Source of the DNA: Pseudomonas viridiflava
Lineage (GTDB): Bacteria > Pseudomonadota > Gammaproteobacteria > Pseudomonadales > Pseudomonadaceae
Assembly: GCF_900580865.1 (NCBI RefSeq)
Contig: NZ_UTBZ01000026.1
Span: 248,001 to 312,000 of the forward strand
DNA length: 64,000 bases
Direction of reading: 5' to 3'
Positions 15,299 through 24,295 of this stretch are shown here, one piece after another; positions within the stretch are counted from its first letter, which is position 1, and each line of letters opens with the position of its first letter. Both the position numbers and the translations under genes were made by a program. Under the pieces are notes generated by a model that saw nothing but the letters and a program-made list of their open reading frames with translations, made no database searches and had not been told where the DNA came from.

Positions 15299-17749
15299 AT
15301 GACCACCCCACTGCCCTGCTACCACTGCGCCCTGCCCGTCACGACCGGCAGCCGCTTCACCGCTGTCGTACTCGGGGAGTACCGCGAGTTCTGCTGCCCG
15401 GGCTGTCAGGCCGTGGCCGAAGCCATCGTCGCGGGGGGTCTGGAAAGCTACTACCAACACCGCAGCGAAGCTTCAGCCAACCCCGAAGCGCTGCCGGTGC
15501 AACTGACTGACGAACTCGCGCTGTACGACCGCGCCGATGTGCAGCAACCCTTCGTCCGCCACGAAGGCGAACTGGCCGAAACCACCCTGTTGATGGAAGG
15601 CATCAGTTGCGCCGCCTGCGGCTGGCTGATCGAAAAACACCTGCGCACGTTGCCCGCCGTGGCCGAAGCGCGACTGAACCTGTCCAATCATCGTTTGCAC
15701 GTACGCTGGGCCGATGCGCAATTGCCGCTGAGCCAGATCCTCGCCGAACTGCGCCAAATCGGTTACGCAGCCCACCCGTATCAGGCCGACCGCGCCAGCG
15801 AACAACTGGCCAGCGAAAACCGCCTCGCCCTGCGCCAGCTCGGCGTCGCCGGGCTGCTGTGGTTCCAGGCAATGATGGCGACCATGGCCACATGGCCGGA
15901 ATTCAATATCGACCTCAGTCCCGAGCTGCACACGATCCTGCGCTGGGTTGCGCTGTTCCTGACCACACCGATCGTGTTCTACAGCTGCGCGCCGTTCTTC
16001 AAAGGCGCAATGCGCGATCTGCGCACGCGCCACCTGACCATGGATGTTTCGGTGTCGCTGGCGATCGGCAGTGCCTACATCGCCGGGATCTGGACCTCGA
16101 TCACCGGGGTCGGCGAGTTGTATTTCGATGCGGTCGGCATGTTCGCGTTGTTCCTGCTCGCCGGTCGCTATCTCGAACGTCGTGCCCGCGAGCGCACCGC
16201 CGCCGCCACCGCACAACTTGTAAATTTATTGCCCGCCTCTTGCCTGCGCCTTGATGCCGCCGGCCAAAGCGAACGCATCCTGCTCAGCGAACTCCGCCTC
16301 GGCGAGCGGATTCTGGTGCAGGCCGGCTCGATTCTGCCGGCGGATGGCAAAATCATCGACGGCCAGTCGAGCATCGACGAATCGCTGCTCACTGGCGAAT
16401 ACCTGCCGCAACCGCGCATGCCGGGCGATGCGGTCACCGCCGGTACGCTCAACGTCGAAGGCGCGCTGACGGTGGAAGTTCAGGCGCTGGGACAAGACAC
16501 GCGCCTGTCAGCCATCGTCCGCTTGCTCGACCGCGCCCAGGCGGAAAAACCGCGACTGGCGGAAATCGCCGACCGCGCCGCGCAATGGTTTTTGCTGTTA
16601 TCGCTGATCGCGGCGGCCGCCATTGGCCTGTTGTGGTGGGAACTGGATTCGTCGCGGGCATTCTGGATTGTCTTGGCCATGCTGGTTGCCACCTGCCCGT
16701 GCGCACTGTCGCTGGCAACGCCGACCGCCCTCACCGCCGCCACCGGCACCCTGCACAAACTCGGTCTGCTGCTCACGCGCGGCCATGTGCTGGAAGGCTT
16801 GAATCAGATCGACACAGTGATCTTCGACAAGACCGGCACCCTCACCGAAGGCCGACTGGTACTGCGTTCGATTCGTCCACTCGGCGTGCACGACAGCGAT
16901 GAATGCCTGAGCCTTGCCGCCGCGCTGGAAAACCGTTCGGAACACCCGATTGCCCGCGCTTTCGGCCGTGCCCCGCTGGCCGCTGAAGAAGTCCACAGCA
17001 CGCCGGGGCTTGGCCTCGAAGGCTTGGTGGGCGGACAGCGTTTGCGCATCGGCCAGGCAGAATTTGTCTGCGCCCTCAGCGGTGCGAACGTGCCCGGCAT
17101 GCCGAACGAGGCCGGCCAATGGCTGCTGCTCGGCGGCGCTCAGGGGCCGCTGGCGTGGTTCGTCCTCGACGATCGCTTGCGTGATGACGCCCCCGCGCTG
17201 CTCGCCGCGTGCAAGGCACGTGGCTGGCGTACGCTGTTGTTGTCCGGCGACAGCTCGCCGATGGTCGCCAGTGTGGCGGCGGAACTGGGCATTGATGAGG
17301 CTCGTGGTGGCCTGCGACCAGACGACAAACTGCAAGTCTTGCAGCAACTGCACCGGGAAGGTCGCAAAGTGCTGATGCTCGGCGACGGCGTCAATGACGT
17401 GCCGGTACTGGCTGCCGCTGACATCAGCGTGGCCATGGGTTCGGCCACCGATCTGGCAAAAACCAGCGCCGATGCGGTGCTGCTGTCCAATCGCCTCGAC
17501 GCCTTGGTCCAAGCCTTCAGCCTCGCGCGGCGCACCCGTCGGGTCATCATCGAGAACCTGCTGTGGGCGGCGCTGTACAATGGCCTCATGTTGCCGTTTG
17601 CCGCCCTCGGCTGGATCACTCCGGTGTGGGCCGCCGTCGGCATGTCGATCAGTTCGTTGACCGTGGTGCTCAATGCCCTGCGCCTGACTCGCCTGCCGAG
17701 TCCGTCGCCCGTCAGCACCCGGTCAGAAACCCGCCCGCTGCCGGCCTGA
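15299..17749 (+). CDS. ccoI: Copper-transporting P1B-type ATPase CcoI (FixI)
   Basis: An 816-residue heavy-metal P-type ATPase that supplies copper for cbb3 oxidase biogenesis. Features in order: an N-terminal cysteine region (CYHCALP and FCCPGCQAVAEA) seen in FixI proteins, an HMA domain with MEGISCAACGWLIE near residue 100, eight expected membrane segments, the metal-binding CPC motif in ATCPCALSLATPTAL, the phosphorylated Asp in DKTGTLTEG, the HP motif ENRSEHPIARAF, and the hinge GDGVNDVPVLAAADI. It begins 45 bases after the repeat array and is followed by ccoS. Confidence 0.96.
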   Translation: MTTPLPCYHCALPVTTGSRFTAVVLGEYREFCCPGCQAVAEAIVAGGLESYYQHRSEASANPEALPVQLTDELALYDRADVQQPFVRHEGELAETTLLMEGISCAACGWLIEKHLRTLPAVAEARLNLSNHRLHVRWADAQLPLSQILAELRQIGYAAHPYQADRASEQLASENRLALRQLGVAGLLWFQAMMATMATWPEFNIDLSPELHTILRWVALFLTTPIVFYSCAPFFKGAMRDLRTRHLTMDVSVSLAIGSAYIAGIWTSITGVGELYFDAVGMFALFLLAGRYLERRARERTAAATAQLVNLLPASCLRLDAAGQSERILLSELRLGERILVQAGSILPADGKIIDGQSSIDESLLTGEYLPQPRMPGDAVTAGTLNVEGALTVEVQALGQDTRLSAIVRLLDRAQAEKPRLAEIADRAAQWFLLLSLIAAAAIGLLWWELDSSRAFWIVLAMLVATCPCALSLATPTALTAATGTLHKLGLLLTRGHVLEGLNQIDTVIFDKTGTLTEGRLVLRSIRPLGVHDSDECLSLAAALENRSEHPIARAFGRAPLAAEEVHSTPGLGLEGLVGGQRLRIGQAEFVCALSGANVPGMPNEAGQWLLLGGAQGPLAWFVLDDRLRDDAPALLAACKARGWRTLLLSGDSSPMVASVAAELGIDEARGGLRPDDKLQVLQQLHREGRKVLMLGDGVNDVPVLAAADISVAMGSATDLAKTSADAVLLSNRLDALVQAFSLARRTRRVIIENLLWAALYNGLMLPFAALGWITPVWAAVGMSISSLTVVLNALRLTRLPSPSPVSTRSETRPLPA

Positions 17750-17773
17750 GCCGCGCGGGCGCCTGGAGTACAG

Positions 17774-17986
17774 ATGCCAGCTCTTTACGTGATGATCCCG
17801 GCCGCCCTGCTGATCGTGGCCATCGCCGTTTATATCTTCTTCTGGGCGGTGGACAGCGGTCAGTACGACGACCTCGACGGCCCGGCGCACAGCATCCTGT
17901 TCGATGATCAGGATCCGAACCACACCGCCGCCGTGGACGAAGCCAACCCCGACAAACCGGACGACAAGGCCCCACCTCATGCTTGA
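17774..17986 (+). CDS. ccoS: cbb3 oxidase maturation protein CcoS
   Basis: A 70-residue protein with one N-terminal membrane segment (MIPAALLIVAIAVYIFFWAV) and a short tail beginning DSGQYDDLDGPAHSILFDD, the family signature. CcoS is needed for cofactor insertion into cbb3 oxidase. It lies 24 bases after ccoI, and its last codons overlap the start of the next gene by eight bases. Confidence 0.93.
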   Translation: MPALYVMIPAALLIVAIAVYIFFWAVDSGQYDDLDGPAHSILFDDQDPNHTAAVDEANPDKPDDKAPPHA

Positions 17987-18662
17987 ACTGGCGCCCTTGC
18001 TGGTATCGGCATTGATCCTCGGCCTGCTCGGCGGCGGTCATTGCCTGGGCATGTGCGGCGGCTTGATGGGCGCGCTGACCCTGGCGATTCCCAAGGAACA
18101 GCGCAGTCGGCGCTTTCGCTTGTTGCTGGCGTATAACCTGGGGCGGATCCTCAGTTATGCCACCGCCGGATTGCTGATCGGCCTTGCAGGCTGGGCGGTC
18201 GCGAACAGCCCAGCCGCATTGTTCATGCGTGTGCTGGCCGGATTGCTGCTGATCGCCATGGGTTTGTATCTGGCCGGCTGGTGGAGCGGACTGACGCGCA
18301 TTGAAAGTCTTGGACGCGGTTTGTGGCGCTACATTCAGCCAGTGGCCAACCGCTTGTTGCCGGTATCGAGTCTGCCGCGCGCGCTGCTGCTTGGCGCCTT
18401 GTGGGGCTGGCTACCGTGCGGCCTGGTTTACAGCACATTGCTTTGGTCGGCGAGTCAGGGCAATGCGCTGGACAGTGCGTTGTTGATGCTTGCGTTTGGC
18501 CTCGGCACCTGGCCGGTGTTGCTCGCCACAGGTCTTGCGGCCGAACGCGTCACCGCCATTTTGCGCAAACGCAGCGTGCGCATGGCCGGTGGTTTGTTGG
18601 TGATTCTGTTCGGGATCTGGACCCTGCCTGGCCCGCATCAGCATTGGCTCATGGGCCATTAA
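17979..18662 (+). CDS. SafE/TauE-like membrane protein (DsbD-like transporter family)
   Basis: A 227-residue membrane protein annotated as a sulfite exporter TauE/SafE family member, with the conserved GGGHCLGMCGGLMGALTLA near the N terminus and the matching WGWLPCGLVYSTLLWSAS in the second half. The two cysteine-bearing helices resemble the CcdA/DsbD membrane domain. Its place at the end of the ccoIS operon, overlapping ccoS by eight bases, suggests a part in copper handling or oxidase maturation. That is inference from context. The start at 17979 is chosen over an in-frame codon deep within ccoS. Confidence 0.85.
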   Translation: MLELAPLLVSALILGLLGGGHCLGMCGGLMGALTLAIPKEQRSRRFRLLLAYNLGRILSYATAGLLIGLAGWAVANSPAALFMRVLAGLLLIAMGLYLAGWWSGLTRIESLGRGLWRYIQPVANRLLPVSSLPRALLLGALWGWLPCGLVYSTLLWSASQGNALDSALLMLAFGLGTWPVLLATGLAAERVTAILRKRSVRMAGGLLVILFGIWTLPGPHQHWLMGH

Positions 18663-18750
18663 GATCAAAAGATCGCAGCCTTCGGCAGTTCCTACCTTTG
18701 GAATGCGTTTCCCTGTAGGAGCTGCCGAAGGCTGCGATCTTTTGATCTTA
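18661..18750. repeat. Inverted REP pair, GATCGCAGCCTTCGGCAG family
   Basis: AAGATCAAAAGATCGCAGCC and its inverted form at the other end make a stem of more than 30 base pairs around a spacer of about 20 bases. The element begins at the stop codon of the SafE-like gene and ends just before the Anr box of hemN. Related pairs occur at 23534-23622, 30677-30792 and 46095-46181. Confidence 0.85.
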
Positions 18751-18755
18751 TGCTG

Positions 18756-18769
18756 TTGATGCAAATCAA
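18756..18769 (+). promoter_or_regulatory. Anr/FNR box of hemN
   Basis: TTGATGCAAATCAA is a perfect match to TTGAT-N4-ATCAA. A -10 sequence TAGACT (18792-18797) lies 22 bases after it, which puts the box centre at about -41.5 from a start near 18804. That is the classical position for an FNR-activated class II promoter. It indicates induction of hemN by Anr at low oxygen. Confidence 0.88.
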
Positions 18770-18833
18770 GAGCCCCATCGCCGCACCCCGATAGACTCGC
18801 TCACACTGCCAGCCTATCCGGGGGAATGCCCGC

Positions 18834-20216
18834 ATGCTCGACGCCATTCGTTGGGACTCTGATCTGATCCGCCGCTATGACCTGGCGGGGCCGCGCTACA
18901 CCTCCTATCCGACGGCCGTGCAATTTCACAGTCAGGTCGGCACCTTCGACCTGTTTCATGCCCTGCGCGACAGCCGCAAGGCCCTGCGCCCGTTGTCGCT
19001 GTACGTGCATGTGCCGTTCTGCGCGAACATTTGCTACTACTGCGCCTGCAACAAGGTCATCACCAAGGATCGCGGCCGCGCGGCGCCATATCTACAGCGG
19101 CTGGAGCAGGAAATCCAGTTGATCGCCTGCCACCTCGACCCGGCACAAAAAGTCGAGCAACTGCACTTCGGCGGCGGCACGCCGACCTTTCTCAGCCACG
19201 ACGAGCTGCGGCAGTTGATGGCGCACCTGCGCAAGCATTTCAATCTGCTGGATAACGACTCCGGTGATTACGGCATCGAGATCGACCCGCGCGAAGCTGA
19301 CTGGTCGACCATGGGCCTGCTGCGCGAACTCGGTTTCAACCGGGTCAGCATCGGCCTGCAAGACCTCGATCCGGCGGTGCAGCGCGCGGTCAATCGCCTG
19401 CAAAGTCTGGAAGAAACCCGCGCGGTGATCGATGCCGCGCGCACCCTGCAATTTCGCTCGATCAATATCGACTTGATCTACGGCTTGCCCAAGCAGACGC
19501 CGGAAAACTTCGCCCGCACCGTCGAGGAAGTCATCAGCCTGCAACCGGACCGGCTCTCGGTGTTCAACTATGCACACCTGCCGGAGCGCTTCATGCCGCA
19601 GCGGCGGATCAATGGCAATGAGTTGCCGGCGCCCGCGCAGAAACTGGAAATGCTCGAGCGCACCATCGAACAACTGACCGCCGCCGGCTATCGCTACATC
19701 GGCATGGATCACTTCGCGCTGCCTGACGATGAACTGGCCATTGCCCAGGAAGAGGAAACTCTTCAACGCAACTTCCAGGGTTACACCACCCACGGTCATT
19801 GCGATTTGATCGGTTTAGGCGTGTCGGCCATTAGTCAGATCGGCGACCTGTACTGCCAGAACAGCAGCGACCTCAACGAGTACCAGAACACCCTCGCCGC
19901 CGCGCAACTGGCGACCAGCCGTGGTCTGGTGTGCAACGCCGATGATCGCTTGCGGCGTGCGGTGATCCAGCAACTGATCTGCAATTTCAGCCTGGAATTT
20001 GCCGAGATCGAGCAACAGTTCAACATCGATTTTCAGGGTTATTTCGGCGCGCTGTGGCCGCAACTGCAAGGCATGGCCAGCGATGGCCTGATTGAGCTGG
20101 ATCGCGAGCGGATCGCCGTGTTGCCGGCGGGGCGTCTGCTGGTGCGCTCGGTATGCATGGTGTTTGATGCCTACCTTGAGCAGCAGAACCGCCAGCGTTT
20201 CTCGCGGGTGATTTAG
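18834..20216 (+). CDS. hemN: Oxygen-independent coproporphyrinogen III oxidase
   Basis: A 460-residue radical SAM enzyme that converts coproporphyrinogen III to protoporphyrinogen IX without oxygen, in heme synthesis. The cluster motif is in VPFCANICYYCACNK (CX3CX2C, with the extra Cys typical of HemN). HFGGGTPTFL and IEIDPREADW are further family blocks, and the C-terminal HemN domain is present. The length matches the family. It has its own Anr-activated promoter. Its last three bases overlap the stop of the convergent gene at 20213. It provides heme for the cbb3 oxidases encoded nearby. Confidence 0.97.
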   Translation: MLDAIRWDSDLIRRYDLAGPRYTSYPTAVQFHSQVGTFDLFHALRDSRKALRPLSLYVHVPFCANICYYCACNKVITKDRGRAAPYLQRLEQEIQLIACHLDPAQKVEQLHFGGGTPTFLSHDELRQLMAHLRKHFNLLDNDSGDYGIEIDPREADWSTMGLLRELGFNRVSIGLQDLDPAVQRAVNRLQSLEETRAVIDAARTLQFRSINIDLIYGLPKQTPENFARTVEEVISLQPDRLSVFNYAHLPERFMPQRRINGNELPAPAQKLEMLERTIEQLTAAGYRYIGMDHFALPDDELAIAQEEETLQRNFQGYTTHGHCDLIGLGVSAISQIGDLYCQNSSDLNEYQNTLAAAQLATSRGLVCNADDRLRRAVIQQLICNFSLEFAEIEQQFNIDFQGYFGALWPQLQGMASDGLIELDRERIAVLPAGRLLVRSVCMVFDAYLEQQNRQRFSRVI

Positions 20217-20695
20217 TTTTTCATCAGCAGCGAGCCGACTTTCATATTCTGATCCGCAGTCAGGCCCGACTGCCCGACCACTTTGGACAGGGCAAGATTG
20301 GCCGTGATCAACCCGGTGTTCAACGCGGCAATGGCGCCGCGCAGGCTGGCAACCTTGATGATTTTTTCTTCGTTGGAGAGACGCTTGTCGGCCATGATCG
20401 CTTCGATAAGCGCCTTTTTCTCGGCGATCTGTTTTTGCAGTTTGCGGATCATCTTCAGCAATTGCTGGATGTTCTCAGGCAATCCGCTGTCTTCGATGTC
20501 ACTGTTTTCGCCACCGACACTGGCGGCTTTTTCGATCGATGCGCCGGACAGCGACACTTTGACGCCCTCGACCAAGGTCGGGGTTGCCTCTTCGGTCGAG
20601 CTGGGGTCGTGTGCATTGCCTGACGAAGTTTTAAACGTGTCCGGCACTGCCACAACGTCACTGTTACCGGGGCCCAGCGTGCCAATGGCGGCCAT
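20213..20695 (-). CDS. Hypothetical coiled-coil protein between hemN and anr
   Basis: A 160-residue protein that I do not recognise. The start at 20695 (MAAIGTLGPGN) has AAGGAA eight bases upstream. The first 80 residues are acidic and low in hydrophobic content, probably disordered. Residues about 85-125 (IQQLLKMIRKLQKQIAEKKA) form a strong coiled coil, followed by an alanine/leucine-rich helical tail. There is no signal peptide. P. aeruginosa also has an uncharacterised gene at this place (PA1545). It is convergent with hemN, sharing stop codon bases, and divergent from anr. Confidence 0.8.
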   Translation of the reverse strand: MAAIGTLGPGNSDVVAVPDTFKTSSGNAHDPSSTEEATPTLVEGVKVSLSGASIEKAASVGGENSDIEDSGLPENIQQLLKMIRKLQKQIAEKKALIEAIMADKRLSNEEKIIKVASLRGAIAALNTGLITANLALSKVVGQSGLTADQNMKVGSLLMKN

Positions 20696-20849
20696 CGAAT
20701 CGTTCCTTGTATGCACTTTGTTACCTGTTTATCGGCTGCTGGCCCTGTGGCTTTATGACTGTAGGGCAAAGTCGCCCCAGACTGGCCTGAATGTCCTCCC
20801 GTGGGTTACCCTTACGTCTTATGTGTGTTTTCCCACAAGGATCTAAGAA

Positions 20850-21584
20850 ATGTCCGAGCCAGTTAAACTGCGCGCTCACAACCAGGCCCATTGCAAGGAT
20901 TGCAGCCTGGCCCCTCTCTGCCTGCCACTTTCTTTGAATCTGGAAGACATGGATGCGCTGGACGAAATCGTTAAACGCGGCCGCCCGCTGAAAAAGGGCG
21001 AGTTCCTGTTCCGTCAGGGCGACACGTTCGATTCCGTTTATGCAGTACGCTCCGGCGCCCTGAAGACCTTCAGCCTGAGCGACAGCGGCGAAGAACAGCT
21101 CACCGGGTTCCACCTGCCGAGCGAACTGGTCGGTCTGTCCGGCATGGACACCGAGAAGCACCCGGTTTCCGCCCAGGCGCTGGAAACCACCTCGGTCTGC
21201 GAAATCCCCTTTGAACGCCTCGACGAACTGGCCCTGCAACTGCCGCAGCTGCGCCGCCAGTTGATGCGCGTGATGAGCCGGGAAATCCGCGACGACCAGC
21301 AGATGATGTTGCTGCTGTCGAAAAAAACCGCCGACGAGCGTATCGCTACCTTTTTGGTCAACCTTTCCGCACGCTTCCGCGCTCGCGGCTTCTCGGCCAA
21401 TCAGTTCCGCCTGAGCATGTCGCGCAATGAAATCGGCAACTACCTCGGTCTGGCGGTGGAAACTGTGTCCCGCGTGTTTACCCGCTTCCAGCAAAACGAG
21501 CTGATCGCCGCCGAGGGCAAAGAGATTCATATCCTCGACCCGATCCAGCTCTGCGCGCTGGCCGGTGGCTCGCTAGAAGGTTAA
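20850..21584 (+). CDS. anr: Oxygen-sensing transcriptional regulator Anr (FNR family)
   Basis: A 244-residue CRP/FNR regulator that activates anaerobic and microaerobic genes. The four [4Fe-4S] ligands are visible: Cys15, Cys18 and Cys24 in [11 protein letters not shown], and Cys117 in TSVCEIPF. The cyclic-nucleotide-like domain is followed by a dimer helix ([16 protein letters not shown]) and a helix-turn-helix with the FNR recognition motif ETVSR in [21 protein letters not shown] precedes the start. It probably activates hemN and the first cco operon in this window through the boxes at 18756 and 3090. Confidence 0.97.
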   Translation: MSEPVKLRAHNQAHCKDCSLAPLCLPLSLNLEDMDALDEIVKRGRPLKKGEFLFRQGDTFDSVYAVRSGALKTFSLSDSGEEQLTGFHLPSELVGLSGMDTEKHPVSAQALETTSVCEIPFERLDELALQLPQLRRQLMRVMSREIRDDQQMMLLLSKKTADERIATFLVNLSARFRARGFSANQFRLSMSRNEIGNYLGLAVETVSRVFTRFQQNELIAAEGKEIHILDPIQLCALAGGSLEG

Positions 21585-21662
21585 TGTCGATCCGCGGTTG
21601 AGCGAAGCGTTTCAGCCGCGGGTATACTGCGCCGTTTGCAGCCCTGCCAGGACACCTCGACG

Positions 21663-22211
21663 ATGGTCTTCGACTCCTTCGACATCAAATCGCTTATCCG
21701 CCCTGTGATCGACTTCCCGAAACCAGGCGTGATCTTTCGCGACATCACCCCGCTGTTCCAGTCGCCAACGGCCCTGCGCCTGGTGATGGACAGCTTCGCC
21801 CACCGTTACGTCGAAGCCGACTTCACCCACATCGGCGCGATGGACGCCCGTGGCTTCCTGATCGGTTCGGTGCTGGCCTATCAATTGAACAAGCCGCTGG
21901 TGCTGTTCCGCAAACAAGGCAAACTGCCGGCGGACGTGCTGGCCGAAGGTTACGCAACCGAGTACGGCGAAGCGTTTCTGGAAGTGCACGCCGACAGCCT
22001 GTGTGAAGGCGATTCGGTGGTGATGTTCGATGATTTGATCGCCACGGGCGGCACGCTGATTGCGGCGGCCAACCTGATTCGCCGCATGGGCGCGCGGGTG
22101 CATGAGGCGGCGGCGATTATTGATTTGCCGGAGCTGCAAGGTTCGCAGCGCCTTGAGGACATGGGCATTCCTACCTTCTGCCTGACGCAGTTTGCGTTGA
22201 CCGATAAATAA
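21663..22211 (+). CDS. apt: Adenine phosphoribosyltransferase
   Basis: A 182-residue purine salvage enzyme that makes AMP from adenine and PRPP. It has the PRPP-binding motif [14 protein letters not shown], the N-terminal [16 protein letters not shown] signature and the flexible loop LFRKQGKLP. The start at 21663 gives the usual family length; the TTG at 21636 would add nine residues without a clear ribosome site. It follows anr in the same orientation, as in other Pseudomonas. Confidence 0.96.
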   Translation: MVFDSFDIKSLIRPVIDFPKPGVIFRDITPLFQSPTALRLVMDSFAHRYVEADFTHIGAMDARGFLIGSVLAYQLNKPLVLFRKQGKLPADVLAEGYATEYGEAFLEVHADSLCEGDSVVMFDDLIATGGTLIAAANLIRRMGARVHEAAAIIDLPELQGSQRLEDMGIPTFCLTQFALTDK

Positions 22212-22227
22212 GTAGCGCCTGTCAGAC

Positions 22228-22300
22228 CGCTTTCGCGAGCAGGCTCGCTCCCACATTGGAATGCATTCTCCTGTGGGAGCGAGCCTGCTCGCGAAGGCGT
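22228..22300. repeat. REP inverted pair (GAGCGAGCCTGCTCGCGAA family)
   Basis: TTCGCGAGCAGGCTCGCTCC at about 22231 and its inverted copy GGAGCGAGCCTGCTCGCGAA near 22277 flank a short spacer. It lies between the convergent apt and acyl-CoA dehydrogenase genes, where it could end or protect both transcripts. Confidence 0.9.
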
Positions 22301-22320
22301 CGGGCGCCTCAACGCAAAAC

Positions 22321-23469
22321 CTAGAGCCCCATCTGCTTGCTGATGATCTCGTTCATCACCTCCCGCGTCCCGCCGCCAATCGACAAGATGCGGTTATCCC
22401 GATACAGCCGCTCCACCAGACTTTCGCGCATGTAACCCAACCCGCCAAGAATCTGCACTGCCTCGGTAGTAATCCGGTCCGAAGTGTCCGTGGCAAAGTT
22501 CTTCGCCATGGAAATCTCCTTGATCACGCTCTGCCCCGCCGCCATCTTCGCTGCCTGTCGATAGGTGAATTCCCGCGACACCTCCAGCGCCGTGGCCATC
22601 TCCGCTAACCGATGTTTGATCACCTGAAACTTGCCGATCGGTTTGCCGAACGCTTCACGCTCCCGCGCCCATTTCAGGCTCTCTTGCAACGCTAGCTGTG
22701 AAGTCATGTTGGCCATCAGCGCCAACGCCAGCCGTTCACTCTGGAAGTTGCCCATGATGCAGGCGAAGCCCATGTTCTCGGCGCCGATCAGATTGCCCAC
22801 CGGGACACGGCAGTCGTCGAAGAACAATTCAGCCGTGTCCGACGCCCACCAGCCCATTTTTTTCAACTGACGGCCAACGGTGAAGCCCGGCGTGCCCTTT
22901 TCGATCAACAACAGACTGATACCGCCAAACCCCGGCGCACCGGTACGCACCGCGACGGTGTAGAAATCGGCGCGTACGCCACTGGTGATAAAGGTTTTAC
23001 TGCCGCTGACGCGATAGACGTCACCGTCGCGCACGGCGCGGGTTTGCAGGTTAGCGACGTCGGAGCCGCCGCCGGGTTCGGTGACCGCCAGTGCGCTGAT
23101 CTTTTCGCCGCTGAGCACTTGCGGCACGACGCGCTCGCGGACTTCGGGACGCGCCCATTTGACGACCGGTGGCAGGCCGATGTCCAGCGAGCCCAGCCCC
23201 GCTACCAGCCCGCCAGAGCCGCAGCGCATCAACTCCTCACTGGCGGCGACCTTGGCAAACAGATCGCCTTCATGGCTGCCTCCCAGCGCCTCGGGATAGC
23301 CAATGCCGAGGATGCCTGCCGCGCCAGCCTTCAGGTACAGCTCGCGGGGGAAGCTTTCGGCTTCTTCCCACTGATCGATGTCCGGCAGGATCTCGCGTTC
23401 AACGAAACGTCTGACGCTGTCGCGGACCAATTGGTGGCTGGGGTCGAAGTATTCCTGAAAGGCAGGCAT
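22321..23469 (-). CDS. Acyl-CoA dehydrogenase
   Basis: A 382-residue FAD-dependent acyl-CoA dehydrogenase. ALAVTEPGGGSDVANLQT and GSKTFITSG are the two family signatures, and the C-terminal helical domain includes WAREREAFGKPIGKFQ and QILGGLGYMRESLVER. The usual catalytic Glu near the C terminus is replaced (ILSIGGGTREVMNE). A Glu in NFQSERLALA matches the alternative base position of isovaleryl-CoA and long-chain dehydrogenases. The substrate may be branched or long-chain, but this cannot be fixed from sequence. It stands alone between repeat pairs. Confidence 0.9.
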   Translation of the reverse strand: MPAFQEYFDPSHQLVRDSVRRFVEREILPDIDQWEEAESFPRELYLKAGAAGILGIGYPEALGGSHEGDLFAKVAASEELMRCGSGGLVAGLGSLDIGLPPVVKWARPEVRERVVPQVLSGEKISALAVTEPGGGSDVANLQTRAVRDGDVYRVSGSKTFITSGVRADFYTVAVRTGAPGFGGISLLLIEKGTPGFTVGRQLKKMGWWASDTAELFFDDCRVPVGNLIGAENMGFACIMGNFQSERLALALMANMTSQLALQESLKWAREREAFGKPIGKFQVIKHRLAEMATALEVSREFTYRQAAKMAAGQSVIKEISMAKNFATDTSDRITTEAVQILGGLGYMRESLVERLYRDNRILSIGGGTREVMNEIISKQMGL

Positions 23470-23533
23470 GGGCGAGCTCCACGGAAGGGTTCGCCGAACT
23501 TAACCGAGCGCTTGCTTGGTTTACAAGATGCAG

Positions 23534-23622
23534 AAGATCAAAAGATCGCAGCCTTCGGCAGCTCCTACATTGGAAATACGCGTTTCCCTGTAGGAGCTGC
23601 CGAAGGCTGCGATCTTTTGATT
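23534..23622. repeat. Inverted REP pair, GATCGCAGCCTTCGGCAG family
   Basis: GAAGATCAAAAGATCGCAGC and the inverted GCTGCGATCTTTTGATTTTT form a long stem with a spacer of about 20 bases. The right arm ends four bases before the recR stop codon, so the element may serve as the recR terminator on the minus strand. Confidence 0.85.
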
Positions 23623-23626
23623 TTTA

Positions 23627-24229
23627 TCAGAGAGAAATCGGTTTACGCCCGGCAAACGAATGCGCCAGCGTGCCGCCATCAACCAGTTCCAGCTCACCAC
23701 CCAACGGCACGCCGTGAGCGATCCGCGAAGCGATCAGGCCTTTGTTGCTCAGCAACTGCGCGATGTAATGCGCCGTCGCCTCACCTTCCACCGTCGGGTT
23801 GGTCGCCAGAATGACTTCGGTAAACGTGCCAGCTTCTTCGATCCGCGTCATCAACTGCGGAATGCCGATCGCCTCCGGCCCGAGGCCATCGAGCGGCGAC
23901 AAATGCCCCTTGAGCACAAAATAGCGCCCACGGAAACCGGTCTGCTCGACCGCATACACGTCCATCGGCCCTTCGACCACGCAGAGCAACGTGTCGTCGC
24001 GACGGGTATCGGCGCATTGCGGGCACAAATCGTCTTCGGTCAGCGTGCGGCACTGGCGGCAGTGGCCGACCCCTTCCATGGCCTGGCTGAGGGCCTGGGC
24101 CAGACGCAAACCGCCGCTGCGGTCACGCTCGAGCATCTGCAACGCCATGCGCTGGGCGGTTTTCTGACCCACGCCCGGCAGAGTGCGCAGAGCGTCGATC
24201 AGTTGGCGAATCAAAGGGCTGAAGCTCAT
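23627..24229 (-). CDS. recR: Recombination mediator protein RecR
   Basis: A 200-residue protein that acts with RecF and RecO to load RecA at gapped DNA. An N-terminal helix-hairpin-helix ([16 protein letters not shown]) is followed by a four-cysteine zinc motif ([16 protein letters not shown]), the Toprim domain ([15 protein letters not shown]) and a C-terminal Walker B-like segment. The start at 24229 ([13 protein letters not shown]) gives the usual length. In many Pseudomonas recR follows ybaB and dnaX. Here an oxidoreductase gene lies between recR and ybaB. Confidence 0.97.
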   Translation of the reverse strand: MSFSPLIRQLIDALRTLPGVGQKTAQRMALQMLERDRSGGLRLAQALSQAMEGVGHCRQCRTLTEDDLCPQCADTRRDDTLLCVVEGPMDVYAVEQTGFRGRYFVLKGHLSPLDGLGPEAIGIPQLMTRIEEAGTFTEVILATNPTVEGEATAHYIAQLLSNKGLIASRIAHGVPLGGELELVDGGTLAHSFAGRKPISL

Positions 24230-24295
24230 GGGTAAAAAGTCCGACAAAACAACGAGACGCGGTTTATACCCGCGCCTCTGGCCAGCGTCAAATAC

